From contig NC_133390.1 in assembly GCF_047511655.1 (NCBI RefSeq), forward strand, positions 127,277,583 to 127,341,582: 64,000 nt of DNA, given 5' to 3'. Within the stretch, counting starts at the first letter, position 1; each line of letters opens with the position of its first letter. The stretch comes from Castor canadensis. Its lineage: Eukaryota > Chordata > Mammalia > Rodentia > Castoridae. Below are positions 43,806 through 54,885 of the stretch, in pieces. Made by a program: the position numbers and the translations under genes. The notes under the pieces were generated by a model. That model saw only the letters and a program-made list of their open reading frames with translations. It was not told where the DNA came from and made no database searches.

Positions 43806-46394
43806 GGAGGAGGAAACAATCCAGAACACACTTTTGAACAACAGTCTCCACAACAAAGAAGGGAATGGAAGTGAGGTGGACCTGTACCATGGGTAGCAGT
43901 GAGGACAGTCCCTGAGGAAGCAAGAGTGGAGCTTGCCAAAGAGACAGCAGGCCATGTAGGTGGTGGAGGTGGTAACAAGCACAGCCTCTGGTAGACGAAC
44001 AGGAAGGATGGCTGGTCACACTCTGTGTGAGTATGGACTGCAGGAGCGGAATGGGATCTACCAGTGGGATTTAAGGAGAAGAATGGTGCCCTGATCTTTG
44101 ACCTGTTAAAAGGCTCTGTCATCTGTGCAGGGAGCGACTGCAGGAAACAAGACAAGCTTTTTGGAGGCCTGGAAGGTGGTGGCATGCTTGGAAATGAAGA
44201 AAAAGTTCCTCAGAAAAGATGGTCTGCTCATACCAGAATGAAGGTTCAGGTCCAGGGACAGCATTTATGGGGGACACAGCAGGGAGGCCCCGACTGAGAG
44301 GAAGAGGAGTCAGCTCAGGGCTGGCCTTGGTGAAGTATGATTTAAAGTGGGAGTTTAGGGAGTCCTGCTTGTGGGATGGTGTTAATTAGCTGCCTCTGAA
44401 TTAGCTGTCTAAACCAACAGTCCAGAGAAAGGATTGCCTGTGGTGCTGTCCTGAGCAAGGTCTGTACTGTCTGGTGTTGATAGGCAAGGTGGTAGCTTGC
44501 TTTTCTTCTGATGGAAAGTCTCCTTTTGGGACCTTTACGTTACACATCCCTGTTTGCACTTGCAGACTGCAGTCAGACTTCCTCTCCTCTGGGAAGTAGG
44601 CCAAAATTACACCCCAGGCCCTATGTTTTCTCAGTCTTTCCCCTGAACGTTAATTGCTTGGCCTAGCTCAGTTGTTGCTCCTGATAGATTGTGACCTCAG
44701 AGAGCACAGGCATGGCATTACCAAGCTGATGTAGTAAGGAATCCTGTTTAAAATAATACAGCCTCTGATTGGGGTGGTGGTGGAGGGCTGTGCTGCCTCC
44801 TGAGTGGAGGAGGGGAGGAGGGCAGCCTGGCCTCCTGGGCAGGCACTGTGGCCCACAGAGGAAGTTGGGTCAGAGGTCATCATTTAGTATACCTTTTCCC
44901 AATCTTATTTATGGAATCGCTCAACGTTCTTTTCAGTGGGCAAATGATACTAGCCCTGCAGAATGCTGGTAAAAGGCCTTTGAGTGTGGCCTCACCGCTG
45001 GTTTCACCCTGCCTTGAAGACAGAACTTAATTTGCCACTTAACCTGTCTTTTGGACCTGCCATCAGCATTTGGATTTTGTGCACTTAAAATGAACACTTC
45101 ACCAACAGCCACAAGAATGTGGCAGAAATGGAGCTCAAGAGCCAACTTAGTAAGCACCCCAGAGCACGCCCGATCCCCTTCCATGTTCAGGTGACTGGAA
45201 CAGTCACAGTAGGCTCTGTCACCTCAAGGTTGCCAGAAGAAGTTCTGTGCAACCCCCTGCTCAGAAGTGTGCCCTGGGTCCCCATTCTCTCCATTTTGCC
45301 CCTTTTCCCCCTACGCTTTGACCAGGAACTGTCTGCTGCTTTGCTCAAGCTGTTCCCTTTGACTCCCTTTGCCCTCCTCCATCTGTCCCATTCTCTCTAG
45401 GAAGCCATTTCTGATCTGCCTCTCCACCCCGAGGGCCTGCACTGCAGCATCTCATGGGCAGTGGGTGAAGTTCAGGCGAATTGGGCCTCGTGTAATTTTT
45501 GTTGATTTACCCCTTTTTCTTACATACCTCTTTCTCCAGGGTGGCATGCAGTGTGTTTTCCAAACTAGGTCATTTTTGAAAGCTGTTAATAATTATGCCT
45601 AGAGAACACAGGTACAGTGGGCCTCCCTATAGTGACTAACTGCCTATTCGAGATCACTAAGCTTGTTTTTTTTTTTTTTTCCTTAAATCTTCCAAGGTTC
45701 TTAGCTCCAAGCCTTAATTTTGGTGTAAATAGATAAAAATTAGCAGAAAATAGTTATAGGAGCTGCCTTTAAAACAGGTGAAGTTGAGGCTTAGGAGGGG
45801 AGCCATGAAGCTCCCCACAGCTGTCCACCGTGTCCAGCCAGTGTCTCTAGGGAAGGCTGCAGTGGGAAGTATAGGGTGGAAGGACTAAGGAAAAGCCACA
45901 GTGGCCAGGAACTCAAGGCACACAAATTGAAGGGTCCAGTAGAGCCAAATACATGTTTCTCTTGCCTTACATCTCCCCCTTTCCTGAGTTAGGTGCTCAC
46001 CAAAATAAAGGTGACTTTCATCAACAGCAAGGCAGGAATTTCAGGGCCCACCCAGAGACCAATTTAAAGGCCATTGTCCGTTGTTTTCTCTTGAAACCTT
46101 GGGTTACATGACTGATACACCTGGATGTTTCCCCAGCTCAGTTGGTTTTGCCTTTTTCTCACCTTAGCAGGCCTGGTATCCCCCATCATTTGAAGGTTTT
46201 CCTTGGCTATGTGTGTGGGCGTGGGAGCGGGAGAGGCTTGGCGTCCTCACTCTCTGTAGGGCCCAAGTGGGGTGGCTTCCATTACCGCTGAGCCTGGGTC
46301 TGCCAGTTGCCTGGCCACAGCTAAGTTCTGTTGATGAAAATACAGCCTGTTTGAAGAGGTGCCTCACTTGAGCTTGTTGGAGTGAGGTTTGAGA

Positions 46395-46660
46395 AAGGCC
46401 TATCTCAGGGTTGAATTCAGGGCCCAGCACTTGCTATACAGGCAGGGGCTCCATGATGCAAGGCCCCCTCCCACCCACCCCCCATTTAAAAAAATTTTTT
46501 TTCTGGTAGCACTGGGGTTTGAACTCTGGGCCTCATGCTTGCTTGAGCCTCTCTGCCAAGTCTTTTTGTGATGGGTTTTTGGGCTTTGACCTGTGATACT
46601 CTTGATCTTGGCCTCCTGAGTAGGTAGCTAGGAATATAGATATGAACCACTGGAGCTCAG
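46395..46660 (-). mobile_element. SINEs, ID fragment plus B1-ID dimer
   Basis: Old ID 46400-46470 (gttgaattcagggcccagca); dimer 46495-46660 (gcactggggtttgaactctg to ggaatatagatatgaaccac). Confidence 0.7.
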
Positions 46661-47129
46661 TTCTGTAATACACTTTTTGACAGAGGCAGAAGAGTCCAGG
46701 CTTGGGGTTTGGCAATAAATCCCTTGCCTTACAGACAGACCCCAGCCCCCTACCTGAGTCCCAACACCCCTTGCCCTGCTGGGGGGCACGGCACTTCCTA
46801 GAATCAAACTGAACGCCATGGGTGAAATCATCTACACCTTCCCGGGATTGACCCCTTCCTAGTTTAAGTAATTCTGGCTGCCAACAACTCTGGATTAAAA
46901 TGAAGTTCCTTCAGTAATAAATCCTGTTCAGCCTCCAGTTGGACGCATGGTTTGAATGGATGTGACCCCTGGGAATCCTGGGGGCCCAGGAAGACCAAGA
47001 TTGGACCTTTCTTACCAACCTTAACCAGGGCAGATGCCACTGACTAATGTATGGGTGGAGCTGCACAAGATACAGAACTTGCTAGAATGGGGAGAAAGAA
47101 AAGAACTTTAAAAAAGTTTGTATCTACAT

Positions 47130-47215
47130 ATTATTTTGTGGGCATGGGGTTTGAACCCAGGGCTTCCTACTTACTAGGTAGGCACTCTGCTACTTGAGCC
47201 ACTCTTGTAGCCAGA
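47130..47215 (-). mobile_element. SINE, ID-like half, long form
   Basis: gggcatggggtttgaaccca to gagccactcttgtagccag. Confidence 0.75.
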
Positions 47216-47390
47216 ATCCCCCCCCCCCATATTGGGGCTTGAACTGGGGGCCTTCACCTTGAGTAACTCCACCAGCCCGTTTTTGTGAAGGGTTTTTCAA
47301 ATTATGGTCTCATGAACTATTTGCCCAGGGTGGCTTCGAACTGCAATCTCCTAATCTCTGCCTCCTGAGTAGCTAAGTGTGGGCCGAGTT
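47216..47390 (-). mobile_element. SINE, B1-ID dimer, short ID form
   Basis: C11 head instead of T-run, ggccttcaccttgagtaact, then the B1 half to gcctcctgagtagctaagtg. Confidence 0.75.
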
Positions 47391-47404
47391 GGCTAAAATT
47401 CCTG

Positions 47405-47500
47405 ATTTTTTTTTTTTTTTTGGTGGCACTGGGGTTTGAACTGAGGGCCTCATGTTTGCTAGGCAGGCACTCTACCACTTGAGCCACTCCTCCAGTCCCA
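47405..47500 (-). mobile_element. SINE, ID-like half, long form
   Basis: T18 head, ggcactggggtttgaactga to gagccactcctccagtcc. Confidence 0.8.
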
Positions 47501-48074
47501 GAAAAATTTTTATTACATTGTTAAGAGTAGAATCTGGCTTTTTAAATATTAAGAAGAAACTTGTTAGTTAGTAGTTTATTCTTAGCTGAGTCTCCTCCTC
47601 TTGGCCAGTTTTCCCCACGCAGTGAGTACTTTCTCTTGTGTCTTGTGTCCCCCCCCCCAGCCCCATGACCCCCACTACACAGGCAGTTGAAACCTGCTTT
47701 ACTGCTTTAGGGAGTGAAAGGAGTTCAGGTGTACAGTGTTGTCCCCTGTTGAAGAGATGGGGTTGGACTTACACAGCCACCAACAGAGTCTGGCCTTTTT
47801 TTTTTTTTTCTAAGTCAGCCCCCAGCCACTTCCAACTTTTGCCTAGAACACAACCTGGGAAAACTGTCTTCAAAATCTTGCATGTCTAGTTGAAAATCTG
47901 TGATTACCGTCGGCAGTGGTCTCAGTGTTGAAGGCAGTCTCTTATTTGTGGCTGGAAGCTGCAAGGCTACGCATTAGTACATCAGAGGTCAGATGCATGC
48001 CAGGTGGCAGCTGGGACACTAATGATTTCATAGGGCTTTGTATGGCACTGTAAATCTGACTAAGGGCTCTTTTT

Positions 48075-48092
48075 CCCCGCCCCCCCCCCCCC
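48075..48092. repeat. Oligo-C tract
   Basis: ccccg followed by 13 C. Similar but shorter runs lie at 43271, 47219 and 47650. Confidence 0.85.
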
Positions 48093-48371
48093 AAACCTCC
48101 AGTGAGTTAGTCCATGCTTGCCTCTTGGGAGATAGACTTTTAGATAATATTTATAATGGAGGGCAAAGGAAAATAATACCTAATGGGAACATTGTGGAAA
48201 GAATGGTAGCAACCCATTAGAAGTAAATTATGTGGGGCCATTGAAGTTAACTCATTTATGGGCTCAACAAGTATTTATTAGGTTAAATTAGGTAGGAAGA
48301 GCGCCACAGCTGAGGCTGGGCTCCAGGCTTCACCCCATCAACACCTACATTGTTGTTGGATGTCCTGCTTT

Positions 48372-48555
48372 GGGGTATAATAAGTGTACAATTTGAGCTT
48401 GCTGATTGCACCCACCTGTGTAGCTCCCCTCCCACCAAGGCAGTAGAGCACTGCTAACACTCCTGAGCAAGCCCCTAAGAGTGCTGACTTCTATCCCTCC
48501 TCCAGCTTGGTTTTACCTTCACACAAATGGATTTGTGCTGTATATCCTTTTTCTA
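48372..48555 (-). mobile_element. Old L1M-type relic, antisense
   Basis: taagtgtacaatttgagctt and ttcacacaaatggatttgtgctgtatat match the reverse of old mammalian L1M 3' ends. Heavily decayed. Confidence 0.55.
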
Positions 48556-48559
48556 TTAA

Positions 48560-48900
48560 AAAAAATTGTTAGTGTGTATTAATTGTTCAAGGGGGTTTTA
48601 CTGTGATTTCCAGACATGCAGAGAATGTATTTTGGTCACATTCACCGCCTCTCCATGTCTTCTTGATTATAGCTTTCCCTCTCCCCCCACCAAACACAGT
48701 GCATCAGTTATTCATCACTGTGGCACCTTCATCACTTCATCTGTGGGCATGGACGTTCCTCCCCCCTCCCCTTCTCCTCTCCTTTCTTTCTGGGGTTTGA
48801 GCTCATCTTCCTTGAGCTCTATCTCATCCCTAGTCCTTGTCTGTATTTTTTATTTATTTATTTTTCCAGTGCTGAAGACCTTGCACTTGGCCAACTATTT
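48560..48900 (-). mobile_element. LINE-1 3'UTR-like relic, antisense
   Basis: tgttagtgtgtattaattgt then a T/C-rich tract with cattcaccgcctctcc resembles L1 3'UTR in reverse. The end may include an old ID-type fragment (48845-48895). Confidence 0.45.
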
Positions 48901-49007
48901 TTAAACAAAATTTAAATAAACCAGTTTTCTAAAACCCATGATACGCAGTAATTCAAAACAAGGTGGCATGTTCTAAGGTGCCCCTCAGTTTTCTTTTATT
49001 TCTATTT

Positions 49008-49172
49008 TGTAGTACTGCTGACTGAACTTGCAGCCTCTTGAACCTTGGTCCTCTGCCGTTTTTTGTTTTTCATTTGTATTTGAACTTGTCTCCTTCCTTT
49101 TGCCCAGGATGGCTTGAACTCTATCCACACCTCCTGAGCAGCGGGGATTCCAGCTGTGTGCCACCACCCCGG
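49008..49172 (-). mobile_element. SINE, ID-like plus B1, decayed
   Basis: gtactgctgactgaacttgc and gcggggattccagctgtgtg. Confidence 0.55.
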
Positions 49173-50397
49173 TGGCTGCAGGAGGACACACAAAACACAG
49201 TGTGGGTGGCACCCAACTGCCATTGGGAAAATGCTCTTTTACTATGGGAATAAGAAGTACATGTGAGGGACACCGAGCAGTGGGCATGGCCACCCATGTG
49301 TGCTTCAAGCTGTGTGGCTGATGTTGATCAGGGCTGCAGAGCCAAGAAGGGCAGGAAGCAGGCTGCTTCAGGTCTATGAGGTCTGGAGCAGAAGGGATGT
49401 CAGAGTCACGGTAAAGGAAAGGGGCCAACAGAGGCAGCTGTGTTCTTTTTTCACCTTGGCCTATAGGTGGATCTCCCCACAGCATTTTGATTCATCATGG
49501 TTACCCTTTTGAAGATGAAGTAGTTTTTCTTTTTACGTTACTATTAAACCTGTACAGACTAGACTAGCTCAGTGTATGAAGCACATCTTTAACTTGCCGC
49601 TTTTCCTACCCCAGCTCCTGGGCCTCTTCCCATCTTTACCCCTACCTTTATGTCTTGCCTGGATGGAGCCATTTCCCTGCTTTCTTCTAAAACTAGGCTC
49701 AGCTCCTTGGATAACTTTATAATCACAGAAAACTCCTTTGTTGCTATGCCATCAGTTTAGGAGTGCTCCTTGGGGAATTTTGTCTGTGGCCCTGTCAAGC
49801 CTGGTGAAAGGTGGTGGTCTAACATGTCAGTGTCTAGGGGAGAAAGGGGTTTTATTCCAGGATGAACTTATCTGCATACTCTTAATAATAATGGAAATTA
49901 AGTTTTTTAAATCAAATCAGCAAGTCAGCTCCACCAAGCACTAGCATTCAGCTTGAGAAACAGTGCTTTAAAAATGTTCAGAAATGTTTCTCGATGTGCT
50001 GTGGAGAGATCCTGGGTGTGCTTCTGGGAGAAGGACCAGTGGGGAGTGAGGAAGCTGGTCTTCCACAAGGCTGTTGTGGGAAGAAGTTAGAGGCAGCCTT
50101 GGGAAATGAGCACTGTGTGCACTAATAGTTTTGGAGCATTTCACAGAACTATTAGGTAAGCAGTGATCATTTGGTGTACAGGAAGATTTTCTTCTGAAAA
50201 ACAAAAATAGGAGGGAATCCTGCTGTGACAAAAACCTCAAGTGAACAGAACTATGGATGCTATTTCATGGTCACAGTTGGTTTCTGTGCCTGCATGGCAT
50301 CTGTGGTGAGCCCCAGTTCAGGGCAAAAACTATCTTTGTGTCAACCTTTCCCTTTCAGAATTGCCTTACTCAAAGGGCTTAAAAATTCTTTACAGAT

Positions 50398-50465
50398 CTG
50401 AGTAGAACTGGCCTCTTGGCCAAGTGCTGGGATTTACAGGTGTGGGCCACTGCTCCAGGACACAT
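50398..50465 (-). mobile_element. SINE fragment, B1
   Basis: ccaagtgctgggatttacag then gtgtgggccactgctcc, next to the pseudogene tail. Confidence 0.55.
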
Positions 50466-50469
50466 ACTC

Positions 50470-51605
50470 TTTTTTTTTTACAGTTTCAGGTTTTTGCTAG
50501 TTTTTTTCCCCCAATTGTTACTTTATTGCAATATGGTAGAATTAATTACAAATTTAAACTATTACTTGGAAAACTTTAGCTAGGCAACCAATTTTAATAA
50601 AAGCAAACTGGCTACCCAAAAGTGGTCACTGAACATCTCAATGCAGAGTAAAGATGAGACACCTGACTGGTCAGCGGATTTGGTTCTCTCAGTAAGGGAA
50701 ACTGGGAACTTTCCTTTTTTGAGAAAAGTGGACTGTAATTTTAGTAGACAGCAATATAGAAAGATTCTGTCTCAGACTAGTTTCCGTTTAGTTCAGTGTT
50801 TGTGGCTGTCTTAGTTGGAAGGGCTACACAAGCAGCTTTAGATCCGCAGCGCGCTTGGCAGTTGTCTCCTTTTCCTGCTGCAAGGGGATGCACCACTTTC
50901 TTCTCTACCCAGTTTATCACGTGCTCTTGCTCCTTTTAACACATCATAACCCTGCACAGAGACAGGATAGTCCAGGCAATTCTTGACCTCCTTATGGACT
51001 CTATGAGCCCACCCCGGTAAGTAACCTCCAAGGCCATAGCAGTGTTACTGCTCCAGACATCAAAAAGGTAGTGGCACTTCTGAACCAGTGCTTGCTGTGA
51101 CTTCTCCAATTTAGTTGTATCCTGGATTTGTTTGATGAAAGCTTGCTTCAGCTCTTCTAGTTGGGCAATTTTTTGCTCATTGAGTTTATCAATAAATTCT
51201 CCAGTAGAGGCACCATATTTTTTAGTTACATAGACAAGTAACCCTACTACTGATAGGGCAGAGAAGGTCTCAGAAAGAAGGTCTCTGGGGTAATCACATA
51301 TATTTCTTTAGATAGGAAATACAAGATAAGCCCAGTTCCCAGCATGTAGGATCCTGTTGCACCAGTTTTAAGATAAAGGAACTGGAAGAATTCCTCAGGG
51401 ATCAGCCCAAGACTACATTTCCTCCATATTTAGGAAGAGATGGTAGAGGGGCAAGACTTGGCTGCTCTGTGTGAAAGATCCTTTTTGCCTGCCATACCCC
51501 TGGTCCTAGGAGGGCAGCAACAGAAAGCACCACCTGCAACGGCATGGTCAACAAGGGTACAGACAGTGTCCCTGTGACCCCTAGTTCTGGTTTTGTTGCC
51601 AAATA
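50470..51605 (-). pseudogene. ATP5PB: Processed pseudogene of ATP synthase b subunit (ATP5PB/ATP5F1)
   Basis: Read on the minus strand, this intronless copy encodes pieces of the mitochondrial F0 b subunit in order: VVLSVAALLGPGVW near the presequence (ATG equivalent at 51545), PKYGGNV, then after a shift LIPEEFFQFLYLKTG and LSKEIYVIT, then SVVGLLVYVTKKYG, DKLNEQKIAQLEELKQAF, KSQQALVQKCHYLFDV, TAMALEVTYR, KEQEHVINWVEKKVV and QQEKETTAKRAADLKLL. It is broken by a frameshift near 51415, another disruption near 51245-51290, an in-frame TAA just before KEQEH and a stop that removes the last residues (near 50835). A 3'UTR-like segment leads to a T9 run at about 50470, the complement of the old poly(A) tail. 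The parent gene has introns; none are here, so it arose by L1-type retrotransposition into TRIM71 intron 1 in antisense. Not functional. Confidence 0.93.
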
Positions 51606-51869
51606 GCTTAAGTAAAACACTTTATTTCCAGAGCACTTTCTGATTTTAGAATTGCAAAAAGGGGTGTATGGGGCCTGACTGGTGCCTTTCCTTTTTTTTT
51701 TTAATTCTTAATCCCCTCTTCTTTTACACTGCCCCATCCTCCTCCCCTAACCCATTGCATTTGGGAAATCTTTTCAGCAGTCTGAGCTGAGGATGCAAAA
51801 CAACCCCTCAGGCTTTCTTCCCTTGGGCTGCTCCTAGGCTGCTTCCTGTCCAGCCCCCACTCCCTCACC

Positions 51870-51935
51870 CCTCTATGGAACCTCTTGCATGCTAGGTCAG
51901 TGCTCTACTATGAAGCCACATTCCAGCCCTAGGCC
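51870..51935 (-). mobile_element. SINE fragment, ID-like
   Basis: tgcatgctaggtcagtgctc to aagccacattccagccct. Confidence 0.5.
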
Positions 51936-52254
51936 TCTAGGCCTCTTTCCAACCTTAACTGCAGTCCCTTATGCCCGTGCCCTTGATGACCACCTCACCT
52001 GGAGTCTCCCTGCTGCCTTCCGTGTTTGGGCTTGTAGAGTCGAGCCTGGCTCTTGCTCTACCTTTGCTGTTTGGCTGCAAAATTTGGGACTCCTTACTAC
52101 CCATACTGGCAAGCACATTTCCCCTTTAACAGCTATTGTATCAAGAGATCAGTTGAATCTAGAATATATTATCAAATTGAAAATGTGGAGTCATACAAAC
52201 AGCAAGGCATACTCAGCGATTGTTGTGACTTTTTTTTTTTAAAATCAGGAAATT

Positions 52255-52480
52255 TTGTTTTTGTTTTTGTTTTTTTTTTTTGGTGGGTATGGGGTTTGAA
52301 CCCAGTGCTTTAAAAAAGTGCTTGCCAAGCAGGCGTTCTGCCACCTGAGCCACACCCTCCAATCCATTTTGTTCTTGTTATTTTGGAGTTGTGGGGATTC
52401 GCCTCACAAACTTTACGGGGGTGCGGGGTGCAGTAGCTAGGATTACAGGTGAGAATCACCCGCTCCTGGCTAGAAAACAG
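52255..52480 (-). mobile_element. SINE, B1-ID dimer, 'tggactggagg' lineage
   Basis: gtatggggtttgaacccagt, gagccacaccctccaatcca, then tagctaggattacaggtgag; a deletion in the B1 half. Confidence 0.75.
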
Positions 52481-52637
52481 TTCCAAATTTTGATCAGTAC
52501 ATAGTGCATAAGTTGTGGCATGGTGACACAAGCCTGCAACTGTTTAGAAAACCAGATAGGTCTGTATGGACTGACCCAGAACATTCCAGAAGTTAATAGA
52601 ATTAAGTGAAAAAAAATTGTCCTCAAACTAATGCAAG

Positions 52638-52885
52638 TTTGTGCTGGGGTTATTGGTCAGTGGTAGGAGACCTTGTGCCCAAGGCCTTGGGTTTTGCCCC
52701 CAGCACCACAAAAATATTCAAATATGCACAGAATAGGGTGCCAGTAGAAATTGAATGGCAGGTTAGGGAGGATTTTCTCTTCTTTGTTTTGAAAGAGACT
52801 CTTTTTGCACAGGCTGGCCTCAACTCCTGGATTCAGTTGAATTACTGAGCCTCAGGAGCTTGGAGCTACAGGTGCAGACACCTTA
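52638..52885. mobile_element. SINE fragments: + ID-like, then - B1-like
   Basis: + ID 52640-52720 (ccttgggttttgcccccagc); - B1 52785-52885 (acaggctggcctcaactcct). Confidence 0.5.
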
Positions 52886-52934
52886 CTAGGCTCTAGATTG
52901 GAGACACTTAAGGAAATGTTTGTGCTTGTCGGAG

Positions 52935-53011
52935 GGTGTGTGTGTGTGGGTGTGTGTGTGTGTGTGTGTGGGTGTGTGTGGGTGTGTGGGTGTGTGTGTG
53001 TCTGTGTGTCT
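52935..53011 (+). repeat. Imperfect (GT)n / GGTGTGT microsatellite
   Basis: About 77 bases of GT units broken by regular extra G; runs into an antisense ID-like SINE, so it probably grew from the SINE head or tail junction. Confidence 0.9.
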
Positions 53012-53105
53012 GGGTTTTGAACTCAGGGCCTCACAGTTCATGAGCCACTCCTCCTCCAGCCCTTTTTTGTGTTGAGTATTTTTGAGATAGGGTCTCAATG
53101 TTTGT
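53010..53105 (-). mobile_element. SINE, short-form dimer, B1 half truncated
   Basis: gggttttgaactcagggcct, catgagccactcctcctcca, then gagtatttttgagatagggt. Confidence 0.7.
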
Positions 53106-54619
53106 TGGTTTGTTTTTTTTTTGTCCACTGGTCTCTGTTTTAACTGGCGATGGTGGTAGTGAATGGACTAAATGTGTTCAGCTTTTTCCTTGTACCTAGT
53201 GCTCCCAGACCCAACTGTGGGGCAGGGAGAGGGGTGATTTTCTGAGGTTTTGGCTTTGATTTTTCAGTCTGTCTAAACCAAGTAAACCTAAGTTTTGATA
53301 TTTAGTAGACTTTCAAGTGTCTTATCATTGTATTTCAAGTGGCTTATCATTTTAAAAATGAACCCCTGCTGTCCCCTAAGAGTCTGCTGAGGGACACACA
53401 AAGGCAAGGCTCCTGCACCCGGTTCTGCTTGTGGAACGGGTGGTGGTCACCGTCCACTTTGTTCTTACAGTGAGTGAGACCTTCATGGGTGAACATAGGT
53501 CTCCTCCGTCCAGGTGCCACTGTACAGCTTTAGTTTGTGGGAGGCGAAGTCAATGTACCCAGTCATTTTAAGGGAATCAGACTAATCTAAAAAATAAATA
53601 TGCTTCACTTGAGTCATAGAACTTAAAACAGAGGCTGCCCCCCTTACTACTTAGTCTACGTTCTTCGCTGGTAGGGTGGCTGTACTGCAAACCTGTTGAT
53701 TGTTCTTCCTGTGTGTGGTGTTGGTGGGCCTCCGGTAGTATAAAGCTGGATTCCAGGAGTGCACACCCATGCCCATCTTGATCACAGCCAGCTTAGCAAA
53801 CCTTCCCACTTTGTGTTTTTATTTATTTAGTTTTCCTTTAACCTCCCCCACCTCCAGTTCCTTTCCTGCTGGGCCTGCATTCCTAGGTCTTTGTCTCTGC
53901 CTGGTATTTTAGAAATTTTGGGAGAGGAAGGCAGAGGGTGGGACTCTCTGGAAGCTGGGGGCAGGGAAAGGGGGTGGTCACTTTTGAGGTTAGAGGTCAA
54001 GCTGCCTCCATTTAGCTGGGGCAGCCAGATTGTCGCCAGGCCCGAGGGGGCGTGTCCATGCATCTGCCCGGAAAGCACCAAACCGGCTAGGCCAGGCCTG
54101 AAATTCCTGCCGCCAGAGGACTTCTTCCATCCCTCCTTGTTCCTGAGGTGCAGCTCATGGCTGCTGCCACATTTATGGTCATGGGTTCCTCTGCATGGCT
54201 CCAATATATTCCTTTAAGAGAACCTCTCTCCCAGCTGTTTGAAAAAGAAGCGCACCCATGTCCACACCCTTGTGGCGCTCCAAAGTGGTGCTCGACACGT
54301 GCTAAATCAGCTGTGAAATACTGTGAAGGATTAACTCCAATTTAGAGAAATATTGACCTCACTGTATGTTGTTTTGGACACTGAACTCTTTCAAAATTTA
54401 TGAATCACGTACTGAGGCTATTCTTCAGTATACTTACCTGTTTTGTTATCAGTCACCTGAGTGCTGCCCCACCCCCACCTCTTCCTAGGTCTCTAGACTT
54501 GGGAAATGACTCTAGGTAGGGTTGCATGCACAAGTCTCTTTGGCTCATTTTGGGGAAGGTATCTGGACCCTGTCCTTTCCTGACATTGCCCTTTCTAACC
54601 TGGATTTCATTCTTTCTCA

Positions 54620-54695
54620 GGGCCTCATGCTTGCTAGGCAGGCACTTTACAGGTCGAGCCACTCCACTAGCCCTTTTTTTGTGTTGAGTATTCCC
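54620..54695 (-). mobile_element. SINE, ID-like half, long form
   Basis: agggcctcatgcttgctagg to gagccactccactagccc. Confidence 0.7.
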
Positions 54696-54744
54696 TCACT
54701 TCCCCTCTCCCTTGCCTTCTTCCCTTCTTCTTTCCTTTCTTTCA

Positions 54745-54885
54745 GGACTGAGTTTTGATCTCATGGCCTCAAGCTTACAAATGTGTTTGTTGGTTATTTT
54801 GAAGATAGCCTTGAATTATGATTCTCCTGCTCTCAGCCTCACAAGTAGCTAGGATTACAGGCATGAGCCACCAGTGCCCAATGTA
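54745..54885 (-). mobile_element. SINE, B1-ID dimer, ID half deleted
   Basis: aggactgagttttgatctca, then tggttattttgaagatagcc to aggattacaggcatgagcca. Confidence 0.7.

Larger units (their letters stand above)
43366..48371. other. Intron 1, mostly repeat-poor region
   Basis: Apart from an L2-like piece (43675-43805) and SINEs at 46395-46660 and 47130-47500, stretches 43806-46394, 46661-47129 and 47501-48371 have no recognised repeat or gene. Oligo-C runs are frequent (43605, 47219, 47650, 48075). Confidence 0.4.

Noticed and set aside
43686..44185. Antisense open frames of 91-134 codons
   Set aside because: They overlap in different frames over an L2-like relic, with no recognisable protein.
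48985..49485. 166-codon antisense open frame
   Set aside because: One third is antisense SINE sequence and the rest matches nothing; no splice or promoter context.
52935..53011. Regular GGTGTGT spacing as a possible protein-binding array
   Set aside because: It is an ordinary impure GT microsatellite at a SINE junction.
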